This document shows, piece after piece, positions 21,401 through 36,743 of a DNA stretch of 64,000 nucleotides. The stretch is from Mycoplasma yeatsii GM274B (GTDB lineage Bacteria > Bacillota_I > Bacilli_A > Mycoplasmatales > Mycoplasmataceae): the NCBI RefSeq assembly GCF_000875755.1, contig NZ_CP007520.1, positions 124,001 to 188,000 on the forward strand. Reading direction: 5' to 3'. A program made the position numbers and the translations under genes. Position 1 is the stretch's first letter. The number at the start of each line of letters is the position of its first letter. The notes below the pieces were generated by a model. That model did not search any database and was not told the DNA's origin. It saw nothing but the letters and a program-made list of their open reading frames with translations.

Positions 21401-22350
21401 CAGATGGTATTGATTTACCAGCAGATATCGTAGAAGTAATTAAAGTTTACATCGTTCAAAAACGTAAAATCCAAGAAGGTGACAAAATGTCAGGACGTCA
21501 CGGAAACAAAGGTATTATTTCAAGAATTCTACCAGTTGAAGATATGCCTCACTTAGAAGACGGTACACCAGTTGACATTATGTTAAACCCACAAGGGGTT
21601 CCTTCACGTATGAACATCGGTCAAATTCTAGAAATCCACTTAGGAATGGCTGCTAAAAAAATAAATGAAAAAATAATTACTCCGGTATTTGAAGGATTAA
21701 ATGAAAAAGAATTAGATGAAATAATGGCTGAAGCTGGAATGACAAATTATGGAAAAGTTACTTTAATTGATGGTAAAACTGGTGAAGCTATTGATAAACC
21801 AATCGCAGTTGGTGTGATGTATATGTTAAAACTATCACACATGGTTGATGACAAAATTCACGCACGTAACGTAGGACCATACTCATTAATTACTCAACAA
21901 CCTTTAGGAGGAAAAGCTCAAAACGGGGGACAACGTTTCGGAGAAATGGAAGTTTGAGCTTTAGAAGCTTATGGAGCTGCTCACACATTACGTGAGATTC
22001 TAACAATTAAATCAGATGACATTAAAGGTCGTTCAAAAACTTATGAAGCTATTGTTAGATCAAGACGTGTTCCTGAACCAGGAATTCCAGAATCATTCAA
22101 CGTTCTTTCAAAAGAAATTATGGGATTAGGATTCAATATGTATATGATTGATGAACAAGGTGATAAATTATCAATTAATGCATATGAAGAAGAAGAGCAA
22201 TTATCAAAATTATTTGATGATGAAAATCTAGAAGTAGAAAACCTATCAATTGATAACCAAGATGTTGAAAAAGAATTAGAAGATCTAACTTACATTGATG
22301 AAAAAGATATCTTAGAATCATTTGGATTTAATGAAGAAGATGAAGAATAA
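18487..22350 (+). CDS. rpoB: RNA polymerase beta subunit
   Basis: 1287 aa. Landmarks are [20 protein letters not shown] (rifampicin pocket), [51 protein letters not shown] and [20 protein letters not shown] near the end. It forms the catalytic pincer with RpoC. In the rifampicin pocket, Asn563 replaces the E. coli His526 and Thr568 replaces Ser531. The C-terminus carries an acidic extension (~50 aa, NEEDEE end). rpoC starts 12 bp downstream behind AGGGGG. Confidence 0.99.
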
Positions 22351-22361
22351 TAGGGGGAAAC

Positions 22362-26129
<3,768 letters not shown>

Positions 26130-26139
26130 TAATAACTAA

Positions 26140-26172
26140 AAATCTTATGTTAAAAGCATAAGATTTTTTAAT
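26140..26172 (+). terminator. Terminator after rpoC
   Basis: AAATCTTATG (26140-26149), 7-nt loop, CATAAGATTT (26157-26166), then T-rich. Confidence 0.92.
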
Positions 26173-26231
26173 ATAGAATTAAAAGAATTTTATATTGTAA
26201 AATAAATTTATATACTTTAAGGAGAAAATTT

Positions 26232-27530
26232 ATGAAAAGAAAATACAAGTCGCTTGTTGTTGTAGGTAGTCAATGAGGTGACGAAGGAAAAGGTAAAATA
26301 ACTGATTATTTTGCTCAAAAAGCAGATGCTGTAGTTAGATTTGCTGGTGGTGATAATGCTGGTCACATGATTGAATTTAATAATAAAAGACATAAAGTAA
26401 CTATTGTACCTTCAGGAGTATTTAATGCTGATGTTAAAAACATTATAGGTAATGGTACAGTTGTTAATTTAAAAAACTTAGTTGCTGAAATGAAAAGATT
26501 AAATGAAGCTGGAATAGATACTAAAAATGTTTATATTTCAGATAGAGCACATTTAATCTTTGAATGACACACTTTATTAGATGAACTTCAAGAAGAAGCT
26601 AGAAAAGAAAATAAAATAGGAACAACTAAACGTGGTATAGGTCCTACTTATTCAGATAAAGCTGCTCGTTATGGTATTAGAATTTGTGATATTTTACAAC
26701 CAAACTTTAAAGCAGTATTAGAAGAAAACATAGAATATCATAATGAAATTATTACTAAAGTTTATAATCACGAACCATTAAAATTAGAACCAATTTATAA
26801 TGAATTAATGACTAATTTTGAAGTAATTAAAAATAATATTATAGATTCAGGTTATGAAGTTGCTAACTTAATTGAAGATGATAAATTCGTTTTATTTGAA
26901 GGAGCACAAGGTGTTTTATTAGATATAGATCATGGAACTTATCCTTTTGTAACTTCATCAAACTGTTCAGCAAACAACGCTTCAATTGGAGTAGGAGTTC
27001 ATGCAAAACACATCAATAAAGTTGTTGGAATTGTTAAAGCATATAATACTAGAGTTGGATCAGGTGGTATGCCAACTGAAATAATAGGTGATTTAGCTAA
27101 TAAATTAAGAGAACGTGGTAGAGAATATGGATCAAACACAGGAAAACCACGTAGAATAGGTTGATTAGATTTAGTTGCATTAAAATATGCAATTAGAGTT
27201 GGTGGAATTGATGAATTATTCTTAACATTATTTGATGTTTTAGATACTGAAGAAAAAATTAAAATTTGTACAGCTTATGAATTGGATGGAAAAATTATTC
27301 ATTCAATGCCAGCAAATGATTTAGATCTAAAAAGATGTAAACCAATTTATGAAGAAGTTGATGGATGAAATGAAGATATTACTAAAGTCACTTCATTTGA
27401 CCAACTTCCAATTAATGCTCAAAAATACATGAAAAAAATTGAAGAAATTGTAAAAACTCCATTCTTAGGATTCTCAGTTGGACCAGATCGTAAGCAAACA
27501 ATTTTAATTAAAGGTGAATTTGATGATTAA
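26232..27530 (+). CDS. purA: Adenylosuccinate synthetase
   Basis: 432 aa. It carries the GTP-binding start [19 protein letters not shown], then [52 protein letters not shown] and [11 protein letters not shown]. It makes adenylosuccinate from IMP, aspartate and GTP. With purB overlapping by 8 bp, the pair converts IMP to AMP. AAGGAG precedes the ATG. Confidence 0.98.
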
Positions 27531-28818
27531 AAGATACGAAGTTAAAGAAATAGCAAAAATATGAAGTGATGAAAACAAATATAATGTTTGACTAAAAGTT
27601 GAACAACTAGTTTGCGAAGCTTGATCAAAATTAGGTTATATTGATAAAACTGATATTGATAAAATTAACAACAATTTAAAAGTAGATCTAAATAGAATGT
27701 TAGAAATTGAAGCTGAAACAAAACATGACGTTGTTGCTTTTACAAGAATGTTATCTGAACAATTAAATGATGAAAGTAAATGGATACACTTAGGAATCAC
27801 TTCAACTGATATTGTAGATACAGCTCAAAACTATTTAATTAAACTATCTAATATTGTTGTTGAAAAAGAATTAGAAAATATTTCTTCAACTCTTAAAAAA
27901 ATAGCATTAGAAAACAAAAAAACATTAATCATGGGAAGAACTCATGGAATGTATGGAGAACCAACTAGTTTAGGTTTAAAGTTTGCTTTATGATTTGATG
28001 AAATTCAAAGACAAATTAATCGTTTCAAATTAGCTAAACAAGATATAGAAGTAGCTAAGATTTCTGGATCTATGGGAAATTATGCTAATTTAGAAGTAGA
28101 AGTTGAAAAATATGTAGCTGACAAATTAGATATGCAAGTTGACAATTTATCAACTCAAGTTTGTCAAAGAGATAGACACATATTCTTAGTTGAAGTATTT
28201 GCAAATATTGCAACAACTTTAGAAAAAATCTCAACTGAAATTAGATTATTACAAAGAAGTGATGTTAATGAATTAGCTGAAGGATTTAGTAAAAATCAAA
28301 AAGGAAGTTCATCAATGCCACATAAGAAAAATCCTATCTCAAGTGAAAATATTGCTGGTTTAAGTCGTTATATTAAATCTCAAGTTTTAACAGTTTTAGA
28401 AAATAATAATTTATGACATGAACGAGATATTTCACATTCATCAAATGAAAGAATCTATTTACCTGAAATATTTAATTTACTAGTTTATGTAATTAGAAGA
28501 ACAAATGACACACTAGAAAATATTGTTATTAATCATCAACAAATGTTAAATCATATTAATGAAGCTAAAAATATTTATTTTTCTCAAAGAATATTAACTT
28601 ATATTTTAATAAATTGTAAAAATGTCACTAGAGAAGAAATTTATGATCAAGTTCAAGCAATTACATTAAAATGTCTAAAAGATAAATTAGATTTCAAAAA
28701 TGAAGTTTTACAAAGTTCACTAACAAATTATGTAGCAAAAGAAAAACTAGAATCTTTATTTGATAATAATTTCTTTTTAAGACATGTTGATTATATTTTT
28801 AGTAGAGTTTTTAAATAG
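27523..28818 (+). CDS. purB: Adenylosuccinate lyase
   Basis: 431 aa. It shows [51 protein letters not shown] with the catalytic His, and the fumarase-superfamily signature [18 protein letters not shown]. It cleaves adenylosuccinate to AMP and fumarate. The ATG lies inside the end of purA (8-bp overlap), giving coupled translation. One Trp (SKWIHL) uses the rare TGG codon while the others use TGA. Confidence 0.98.
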
Positions 28819-28820
28819 AT

Positions 28821-28848
28821 AAAAATCATGCACAAGCATGATTTTTAC
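28821..28848. terminator. Bidirectional terminator between purB and the rhodanese gene
   Basis: AAAAATCATGC (28821-28831), loop ACAA, GCATGATTTTT (28836-28846). The A and T tracts on either side let it serve the convergent genes on both strands. Confidence 0.9.
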
Positions 28849-28852
28849 TTTA

Positions 28853-29149
28853 TTAGTCTAATGAATAAATTCCGCGATTTAAAACAAAAACATTTTTATA
28901 ACCCATTTTTTGTAAGAACCTAGCAGTAAGCCCAGATCTATTTCCGTGATTACATACTATAATTAATTTTTCATTAATATCAGGTCATCTAAATTGCGGA
29001 TTATTTATAACTTCAGGATATGAAATATTTTCACTTGGTTCAAATCTTTTAAAGTTTTGATATTCATATTGATCTCTAACATCAATAACTTTTCAACCTT
29101 GATCTATAAGTTGAAAAAACTCTTCATTTGAAATACTAATTTTATTCAC
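28853..29149 (-). CDS. Rhodanese-like domain protein
   Basis: Predicted 98 aa on the minus strand, missed by a standard-code search because of two TGA Trp codons. It has WKVIDVRDQYEYQNFKRFE, SENISYPE, and the active-site loop IIVCNHGNRSGLTARFLQK with the catalytic Cys, then GYKNVFVLNRGI. This is a single rhodanese domain that would carry a persulfide on the Cys and transfer sulfur. The start is GTG at 29149 behind TAGG; a GTG three codons upstream is possible. It is a lone gene convergent with purB. Confidence 0.85.
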
Positions 29150-29230
29150 ACCATTCACCTACTAATATTTTACTTAAGTATAAATGTTATCTAATAATGT
29201 TGTAAAATATTTTTAAACTGGGAGGCAAAA

Positions 29231-29671
29231 ATGGATAAAATTTATATTGGAAACGATCATACAGCAGTTGAAATGAAAAACGCTATTAAAAAACACTTAA
29301 CAGAAAAAGGTTATGAAGTTGTTGATTTAGGAAATAGCGATGGTCAATCATGTAATTATGCAAATATAGGATATGATGTTGCTAAACATGTTGTAGAAGA
29401 TAAAAATAGTAAAGGTATTGTACTTTGTGGTTCTGGAATTGGAATTAGTATTGCTGCTAATAAAGTTCAAGGAGCTAGAGCTGCTTTAGTTTATGAAACT
29501 CAAGCTGCAAAACTTTCACGTTTACATAATGATGCTAATATTTTAGCAACTGGAGCAAGATTTATTGCTGTAGAAAAATCGTTAGAACTAGTAGATACAT
29601 TTTTAAATACAGAATTTGAAGCAGGACGACACACAGAAAGGGTTTGTACATTAAATGAATTCAAAAATTAA
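29231..29671 (+). CDS. rpiB: Ribose-5-phosphate isomerase B (RpiB/LacAB family)
   Basis: 146 aa. It has [40 protein letters not shown], the active-site Cys motif [20 protein letters not shown], and [15 protein letters not shown]. It interconverts ribose-5-P and ribulose-5-P in the pentose phosphate pathway. GGGAGG precedes the ATG. The glyA start lies within its last codons (17-nt overlap). LacA/LacB specificity is not excluded by sequence alone. Confidence 0.93.
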   Translation: MDKIYIGNDHTAVEMKNAIKKHLTEKGYEVVDLGNSDGQSCNYANIGYDVAKHVVEDKNSKGIVLCGSGIGISIAANKVQGARAALVYETQAAKLSRLHNDANILATGARFIAVEKSLELVDTFLNTEFEAGRHTERVCTLNEFKN

Positions 29672-30896
29672 TGAAAAAATATTAATTCCATTAAGAAAGG
29701 AATTAGAAAGACAACAAAATCATATAGAATTAATCGCATCCGAAAACTTCGTTTCAGAAGCAGTCTTAAAATTAAATGGATCAATTTTAACAAATAAGTA
29801 TGCTGAAGGATATCCAGGAAAAAGATATTATGGAGGTTGTGAATTTATCGATGAAATTGAAAGTTTAGGAATCGAAACAATTAAAAAATTATTTAAAGCA
29901 GATCACGCTAATCTTCAACCTCACTCAGGAAGTTCAGCAAATGAAGCTGCATATAGAGCTATTTTAAATCATGGTGATAAAGTTGTTGCTATGAGTTTAG
30001 ATGCTGGAGGACACTTAACACACGGTTATCCAATTAACTTTTCAGGATCAAGTTATGACTTTAGATTTTATGGTGTAAGTAAAGAAACTGAACAATTAGA
30101 TTATGATGAAATTGAAAAAATTGTTTTAGAACACCAACCAAAATTAGTTGTAGCAGGAGCAAGTGCTTATTCAAGAATTATTGACTTTAAAAGATTCCGT
30201 GAAATAGCTGATAAAGTAGGGGCTATGTTAATGGTTGACATGGCTCATATTGCAGGATTAGTTGCCGCTGGAGTTCACCCTAACCCAATGGAATATGCTG
30301 ATATCGTAACAACTACAACTCACAAAACTTTAAGAGGAGCACGTGGTGGAGTTATTTTATGTAAAGAAGAATATGCTAAAAAAGTTGACTCAGCAGTTTT
30401 CCCCGGATCACAAGGTGGACCATTAGAAAATCAAATTGCTGGAAAAACTCAAGCATTTTTAGAAGCATCAACTCCTGAATTTGTTGAGTATGCAAAACAA
30501 ATTGTAGCTAACACAAAAGCGTTTGCTAACGAATTACAAAATCAAGGATTTAGATTAGTTGCTGGTGGATCAGACAACCATTTAATAACAATTGATGTTA
30601 AATCAACTATTGGAATTACAGGAAAAGTAGCAGAAAAAACTCTTGAAAAAATTGGAATTGTAGCAAACAAAAACATGATTCCATTTGATCAAGAAAAACC
30701 ATTCTATACTTCAGGAGTTAGATTTGGAACACCTGCAATGACAACAAGAGGATTTAAAGAAGATACATTTATAAAAGTTGCACAAATTATAGGTAGTGCT
30801 TTAAAAGATAGATCAGAAGAAAACTTAGAACAATTATCTAAACAAGTAACAGAAATTTGTAAACAATTCCCTATATATCAAAACATAGAATATTAA
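29655..30896 (+). CDS. glyA: Serine hydroxymethyltransferase
   Basis: 413 aa. It has [52 protein letters not shown], and the PLP-lysine motif [15 protein letters not shown]. It converts serine and THF to glycine and 5,10-methylene-THF. The start ATG 29655 is served by AGAAAGGG inside the rpiB end. A folate-dependent enzyme fits with the FolT-like transporter elsewhere in the window. Confidence 0.98.
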   Translation: MNSKINEKILIPLRKELERQQNHIELIASENFVSEAVLKLNGSILTNKYAEGYPGKRYYGGCEFIDEIESLGIETIKKLFKADHANLQPHSGSSANEAAYRAILNHGDKVVAMSLDAGGHLTHGYPINFSGSSYDFRFYGVSKETEQLDYDEIEKIVLEHQPKLVVAGASAYSRIIDFKRFREIADKVGAMLMVDMAHIAGLVAAGVHPNPMEYADIVTTTTHKTLRGARGGVILCKEEYAKKVDSAVFPGSQGGPLENQIAGKTQAFLEASTPEFVEYAKQIVANTKAFANELQNQGFRLVAGGSDNHLITIDVKSTIGITGKVAEKTLEKIGIVANKNMIPFDQEKPFYTSGVRFGTPAMTTRGFKEDTFIKVAQIIGSALKDRSEENLEQLSKQVTEICKQFPIYQNIEY

Positions 30897-30907
30897 TAGA
30901 ATAATTA

Positions 30908-33058
30908 ATGTCACAAAAATCTAAAAAAATATTAGACAAAGTTTTACATATATTTATATATGTAATCTTTTTATGTTTATTTTTCATTTTTCTTTATACA
31001 AAATTAAATAGTAATTATTTACAAACTGTAACGTTTTTTGCCATACCTTTAAAACATAAAGTATTAGCTATTATAGGAGATATCTCAATACTTTTAATGT
31101 TATTTAGTGTAATACTTTTATTTAAAAATAAATTAATAAGAATTCTATTAATGAACTTAGTTCTAATTTTATTAATTGTCTATCTATTCTTAAATTTTGG
31201 AGTTTCAAAATATGCAACAACAACCTTTCCTTTTTATGATCATAAAATAGAAAATGCTAGCCAATTTTATATAAATGCTGGAAAAGATGCGGGGGGGGGT
31301 TACTTTTTAGAGTATAAATTTTACCTTCTGATAATTTATATAATTCTTTTTGATATTTATGCAATAACATATCTTATTTTGAAAAAGAAATATTTTAAAG
31401 ATGTTAATGTTAAGAAAAACAAAACTAATTTTTCAATAAGATTATTTAAAAGATTTCTAATTTCTATGTGTTTGTTTACTGGTGGATTAACTACTTCATT
31501 TTTAACATTTTGAAATTATAATACTTTCTTAAAAAACACTGTTAAAGTAGAATCATCTAATCAAACTTTAATGATGCAAATGATGGGTAAATTAAATTAT
31601 GTACTTTATTCAAGTTATGATCCATTTGTTAAAAATAATCAAAAATTAGATATTGATAAAGACAAATTAAATATCAATAAATATTCTAGATTAAATAGTT
31701 ATTCTAAAAATATATTAGGTAATGATAAAAAGAATTTAAATGCTAATTCAGAAATTTATAAAATTAAAGATTCAATAAAAAATGTAATTTATGTTCAATT
31801 TGAATCAACTAATCATTTGTTTAGTTGTAAAGATAATATTTTTACTAACACTGATTATCTACCAAACTTAAGAAGTTTATTAAAAGAGTCGTATGTATTA
31901 GATAACTTTTATTCAAATGCTGGAGTTGGTAATTCAGCTGATGGTACACTAGCAGTTTCAACTGGAATTATACCAACAGGAAATAGAGTAAGTTCAAAAG
32001 AATTAAAAAGAACAAAAAGTGAAATCCAATTCTCACTACCTAGAGTATTAAGTGATTTTAATAACTATATTTTTGAACCAAACAACTTAGAGTTTTATCA
32101 TTATAATCATTTCTTTGAAAAGTCTTTAGGTCATGAAAATAGATATTATTTTACAGACAATAAAAAATATAGAAATGATGATAAATTTAACGTTTTCAAC
32201 TTTAAAGAAATCAAAAATCTAGATCGATCAAACAGTATAAAACGTACTTTAAACTTATTTAATACTGATGTTATTAATGATCAAATACTACCTAGTTTAA
32301 TCTATAATGTTATTACTAACAATAAAAATCCTAACAAGAAAGATAAAAACTTCTTTCATGTAAATTTATTATTCCCACATGCTCCATTTAACTATTATAA
32401 AAATAAAGTAGAACTAGAAAATAATAATCTTAATAAACTATCAAGTGAAGGTAGAAGATATTTAAATGCTGCTATTGATTTTGATAATGTTATTAAACAA
32501 TTTATAAAATTAGGTAATAAACTAAAAGATACTATGTTTGTGTTTTATAGTGATCATCCACATACTGGATTAAATAAAAACGATTTAGAAATCTATTATA
32601 ATAAGAAACTAACTTGATTAGAATATGTAAAACTAAGACAAAAAATCCTTGCCTTTGTTTATGTTCCAAATAAAAACAACGATGAAAATAGCGATCAAGC
32701 TAAAGGTATATTAAAAGGTGTAAATAAAAACGTTAGAAGTCATATTGATATTTATGCAACTATGTTAGAGTTATTTTCGAATAATAAAGATTATCATTAT
32801 TTTGGAACTAACATTTTTACAGATGAAAAAACATATAATCTAGATCCTAGAAATATGTTATTAATTACTGATGATTTTTCTATTTTAGGAAATACAACTT
32901 ATTCATCTAAAGATCAAATAATGTATGAAATTAGTGATAAAAACATAGATTTAAATACTGTTTTAGATAAATATAATTTAATAAAACAAGATAAAATCAT
33001 TAAAGATAAATACTTTATGCAAAATAAATTAAATGAATTATATTCTAATAAAATTTAA
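30908..33058 (+). CDS. LtaS-like membrane phosphotransferase/sulfatase with an in-frame G9 tract
   Basis: Predicted 716 aa. The N-terminal part has about five membrane segments (residues ~10-220). The extracellular part resembles lipoteichoic acid synthase of the alkaline-phosphatase superfamily: NVIYVQFESTNHLF (metal-binding Glu), LPNLRSLLKESYVLDNFYSN, GVGNSADGTLAVSTGIIPTG (nucleophile loop), FHVNLLFPHAPF and VFYSDHPHTGL (metal-binding Asp/His). LtaS uses Thr in the loop (GKTSDAEF); here Ser lies at that place. Nine G residues (31291-31299) code for Ala-Gly-Gly-Gly in a very AT-rich gene; gain or loss of one G would end the protein within a few codons. It starts 12 bp after glyA without a clear ribosome-binding site. 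Confidence 0.75.
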
Positions 33059-33086
33059 AGTGCTTTTAAGCACTTTTTAATTTTTT
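33057..33086 (+). terminator. Terminator after the LtaS-like gene
   Basis: AAAGTGC (33057-33063), loop TTTTAA, GCACTTT (33070-33076), then T-rich. Confidence 0.85.
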
Positions 33087-33149
33087 GTAACTAATAAAAT
33101 ATTTACATAATTTTTAAATTAAAATAAAATAGATAAAAAGGAGAATATT

Positions 33150-33773
33150 ATGGCATTTACTGAATTAAAACACCCATTAATTATTGATAAGTTAACAAGA
33201 ATGAGAAGAAAAGAAACTTCATCAAAAGATTTTAGAGAAAATTTAAATGAAATCGCTCAATTAATGGTTTATGAAATTTTTAGAGATTTACAATTACAAG
33301 AAATTGAAATTGAAACACCTATTCAAAAAACTAAAGGTTATACAATTGATCAACCAATTGTACTAGTTCCTATTTTAAGAGCAGGAATAGGTATGTTAGA
33401 TGGTATTCAAGCATTAATTCCTACAGCAAGAATTGCTCACGTTGGATTATATAGAGATGAAGAAACTTTAGAAATTCACCAATATTTTGCAAAAACAACT
33501 AAAGATATTGATAAAAGCTATGTTATTGTAGTTGATCCGATGTTAGCAACTGGAGGAAGTGCATGTAAAGCTATTGATATTGTTAAAGAATGAGGAGCTA
33601 AAAACATTAAATTTGTTTGTTTAGTAGCTGTTGAAAATGGAATTCAAAAAATCCAACAACAACACCCTGATGTTGAAATTTATGCTGCATCAAAAGATGA
33701 ATATTTAAATGAAAAAGGTTACATCGTTCCAGGATTAGGAGATGCTGGAGATAGAATTTTTGGTACTAAATAA
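33150..33773 (+). CDS. upp: Uracil phosphoribosyltransferase
   Basis: 207 aa. It has [56 protein letters not shown] and the PRPP-binding loop [14 protein letters not shown]. It makes UMP from uracil and PRPP, the pyrimidine salvage route in mycoplasmas. AAAAGGAG precedes the ATG. It is a single-gene unit between two terminators, just upstream of the ATP synthase operon as in Firmicutes. Confidence 0.97.
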
Positions 33774-33787
33774 TAATTAGATAATTG

Positions 33788-33834
33788 AAAAACTCTTAAA
33801 GTAGATTTAATTTCTACATAAGAGTTTTTTATTA
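33788..33834 (+). terminator. Terminator after upp
   Basis: AAAACTCTTA pairs with TAAGAGTTTT, with an inner GTAGA/TCTAC stem, then T6. Confidence 0.88.
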
Positions 33835-33886
33835 TTAAAATCAAAAATAAATTAATAATTAAAAATTAAATAGTAAAAACCGCACT

Positions 33887-33917
33887 TCTAATAGTCAATG
33901 TTAAAGACGTTATTAGA
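33887..33917 (+). promoter_or_regulatory. Hairpin in the leader of the atp operon
   Basis: TCTAATA (33887-33893) pairs with TATTAGA (33911-33917), with GTC/GAC inside. There is no T run, so it is not an intrinsic terminator. It lies in the ~160-nt region between the upp terminator and atpI. Role unknown. Confidence 0.4.
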
Positions 33918-33958
33918 TTTTAGATGATAGTTTAAACAAAAAGGAGTAAAATTATATC

Positions 33959-34000
33959 ATGGACTACCATATCAAAGAGAGGTTCTATAAAAGATGTTAA
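33959..34000 (+). CDS. Possible 13-codon leader ORF overlapping atpI
   Basis: ATG 33959 opens MDYHIKERFYKRC and stops at TAA 33998-34000, five bases inside the atpI start at 33994. AAAAGGAG lies about 12 bases upstream of this ATG, and is the best ribosome-binding site in the leader. Translation of this ORF could feed ribosomes to atpI, which lacks a strong site of its own (AGAGAGG, 15 bases upstream). Such a small ORF may also be chance. Confidence 0.3.
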   Translation: MDYHIKERFYKRC

Positions 34001-34404
34001 AACAAGCACTTTCAAGGAATTTAACAAAAATAGCCTTGATTGTTAATTTATTATGAATATCATTTTTTGTTATTGTTTTTGCGATTTTGGTTGGTACAAG
34101 AACAATAGCATGAAATTGGTTAACTGGATTAGTTCTAGGTCAGATTTCATCGATTTTAGGATTGATTGTGTTGTTTTACACTAGAGAACTTATGATTAAG
34201 TATGAAAATCCTTTTCTATTTTATTTTATGTTTCTCGTTAGAATCGGTTTGTATGTTGTTCCATTTTTCTTATCTTTAATATTTTATGATGGAAAAATTT
34301 TTAACTATCTATCTATACTAATTGGTTTATCTACAGTGTTTTTATTACCATTAAGTTCATATTTAGATATTAGAAATAAAAAAAGAAAGGGGGAAGTAAG
34401 TTAA
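33994..34404 (+). CDS. atpI: ATP synthase operon protein AtpI (MG406-like)
   Basis: Predicted 136 aa with four membrane segments. It starts MLKQALSRNLTKIALIVNLL. Small hydrophobic proteins at the head of atp operons are assigned to AtpI, thought to help c-ring assembly or Mg uptake; their sequences are poorly conserved, so this call is mostly positional. Its stop overlaps the atpB start by one base. Two Trp codons are TGA and one is TGG. Confidence 0.75.
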
Positions 34405-35282
34405 TGACATTGATGTCAATAGCTGACAATTTTAAAAAATGAGATAGTTTTACTAGTTCATTAATCACTATTTTTCTAGTAACTGCTTTTGTTTGTACAA
34501 TTTCTATTATTTATAATAAGAAAATTAGATCTCATAAAGTAGACGAAAAAATGTCTGGATTTTTAGTTTTAATAAATATGTTTGTATTATCAGTTGAAAA
34601 TATTGTTACTTCAATTCTAGGTAAAAAATATAAAAAAGCTACACCGTATGCAATGTATTTATTATCTTATATCTTTTTAGGATCAGTAGTTTCGCTACTA
34701 GGATTTGAATCTCAAACAACATCATTTACAGTTACATTTTCAATGGGATTAGTTACTTTTGTAATGATTTATTATTTTGGTTTTAAATATCAAAGAATGG
34801 GATTTACTCATCGTTACATAAATCCAATTGAAATATTTTCACAATTTACCCCACTACTTTCAATATCTTTCCGTTTGTTTGGTAACCTTTTAGGTGGATC
34901 GATTATTTTAGGATTATTGTATGCTTTATTAATAGGTTTTCAATTAAGTTGAGCAACAGAATCTGTTGATAATCATTGAATTTCTTATTACATATGAAAT
35001 CCATCTGAGTTTCCTGATGCTAATGAAGCTTGAAAATTACAATATAAATATTTTTGAGCAGGATTGAACATATTTACGACCCCATTAGCTCCAATGTTAC
35101 ATATCTATTTCGATTTATTTGACGGATTAATTCAATCTATAGTATTTACTATGTTAACTCTATCTTATTGAGGAGAGCAAATTCAAATTGATGAAGAGTC
35201 TCATAAGGCATATGAGGCAGTTGAAAATATGTGAATAGAACACGATTCACGAAATCAAAAACAAATTATTCAATTAAATTAA
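34404..35282 (+). CDS. atpB: ATP synthase subunit a
   Basis: 292 aa integral membrane protein. Conserved segments are [20 protein letters not shown] with [16 protein letters not shown]; the Arg in SFRLFGN is the essential residue facing the c-ring. The C-terminal helix [19 protein letters not shown] follows the family pattern. It forms the proton half-channels of F0. It ends 14 bp before atpE. Confidence 0.95.
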
Positions 35283-35296
35283 AAGGAGAAAAAATC

Positions 35297-35608
35297 ATGT
35301 TATATACAGCATTTGTATCAAACGTATTAGCAAATTACATTACTGCATTATCAATCATTTTACCTAATTTATTAGCTTCAGATACTGGTACAGGATTAAA
35401 ATACCTAGGAGCAGGAGTTTCAATGGTTGGAGTTCTTGGTGCTGGAGTTGGTCAAGGAGCAGTTGGTCAAGGAGCGTGTCTTGCTATTGGACGTAACCCT
35501 GAAATGGCCGGAAAAATTACTTCAACAATGATTATTGCAGCTGGTATTGCTGAATCTGGTGCTATTTATTCATTAGTTATTGCTATTTTATTAATCTTTG
35601 TTGTTTAG
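35297..35608 (+). CDS. atpE: ATP synthase subunit c
   Basis: 103 aa with two membrane helices joined by the polar loop [11 protein letters not shown]. The first helix carries [20 protein letters not shown], and the proton-binding Glu lies in [14 protein letters not shown] in the second. The start is ATG 35297 behind AAAAGGAGA; an upstream in-frame ATG would overlap atpB. The ~25-residue N-terminal extension before the first helix is longer than in E. coli. Confidence 0.97.
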   Translation: MLYTAFVSNVLANYITALSIILPNLLASDTGTGLKYLGAGVSMVGVLGAGVGQGAVGQGACLAIGRNPEMAGKITSTMIIAAGIAESGAIYSLVIAILLIFVV

Positions 35609-35632
35609 TTAGAAAATAGAAAGATTATTATT

Positions 35633-36175
35633 ATGTTTAGTTTATTTAATAGTGTTTTATTCGCTCAAACTCAAGGAGTGCCTGACATTGTTGCAAGCCT
35701 TTTTCCAAACTTACCTAATTTTATTGCCCATGTATTAGCAACAATCGTTTTAGTCATTGTTTTATCAAAATTAGTTTATAAACCATTCAGACAAGCAATT
35801 GATAAACATAGAGAAAAAATCAATGAAGTTTTAACTGATGCTATTGAAAAACAATCACAAGCAAACATTCAAGTTCAAAAAGCAAATTCTTTATTAGAAA
35901 ATGCTAAAACTGAATCATTATCAATTATTAAAAGTGCAAAAATTGATGCTGAAGCTCAAAAAAATCAAATCATTGATAATGCAACAACTCAAGCAAGAAA
36001 CATTCAAAATCAAGCTAAAAATTCTATTGCTCAAGAACGTTTAAAAGCTGAAGATGAAATTAAAAATACAATTGTAAACTTAGCTTTTGGTGCAGCTGAA
36101 AAAATCTTAAATCAAGAAATTGATAAAGAAAAAAATAAACAATTAGTTGACGAATTTATTAAAAACTTAGATTAA
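35633..36175 (+). CDS. atpF: ATP synthase subunit b
   Basis: 180 aa. A single N-terminal membrane segment (FIAHVLATIVLVIVLSKLVY) is followed by KPFRQAIDKHREKINEVLT and a long charged coiled coil rich in Ala/Gln. It is the stator stalk. Some mycoplasmas have a lipoprotein AtpF; here no lipobox Cys is present. No strong ribosome-binding site precedes the ATG. Confidence 0.95.
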   Translation: MFSLFNSVLFAQTQGVPDIVASLFPNLPNFIAHVLATIVLVIVLSKLVYKPFRQAIDKHREKINEVLTDAIEKQSQANIQVQKANSLLENAKTESLSIIKSAKIDAEAQKNQIIDNATTQARNIQNQAKNSIAQERLKAEDEIKNTIVNLAFGAAEKILNQEIDKEKNKQLVDEFIKNLD

Positions 36176-36180
36176 AAACT

Positions 36181-36732
36181 ATGTTATTAAAAGAAAAAGT
36201 TATTAACAACTGAGCTGTAGCCTTGTCAAATATCGCAATAGAAGAAAATTTAGTTGATGAATTTATTGAACAAACAGATGTTTTAATTCGTGTTTTAAGA
36301 GATAAAGATGATTTTGCAAAAATTTTATCTTTTTCAACTAATGAACAAAAAAGTAGATCGATATCTATAATTGATGAAACTTTTACTGGATTTGGGTTTA
36401 ATATACATCTTATTAACGCTATGAAATTATTAGTTGAAATACAAGCTTTTATAAATTTTAGAGATATTTTAAAAGTTTTATATCAAAAATTATTAGCTTC
36501 TAGAAAAATAGTTTCAGGTATTGTTTGATCAACTGAAGAATTAACTAAAAAACAAATAGAAATGATTGAACAAAAAATTTCAAAACAAATTAATAAAAAA
36601 ATAGACTTAATTAACAAAATTGATTCTTCATTAATAGGTGGAGTTAAAGTTTATGTTGATGGCAAAATATTTGATGGTTCTATTCAAGCTAAATTAGAAT
36701 CTATGAAATATCAAGCAATAAAAGGTGAATAG
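36181..36732 (+). CDS. atpH: ATP synthase subunit delta
   Basis: 183 aa. The helical N-terminal domain (NNWAVALSNIAIEENLVDEF) is followed by a C-terminal part with LINKIDSSLIGGVKVYVDGK and IFDGSIQAKLE, the OSCP/delta signature. It links the b stalk to the alpha/beta head. The first domain holds a TGA Trp. Starts five bases after atpF. Confidence 0.93.
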
Positions 36733-36743
36733 GAGGTTAAAAA

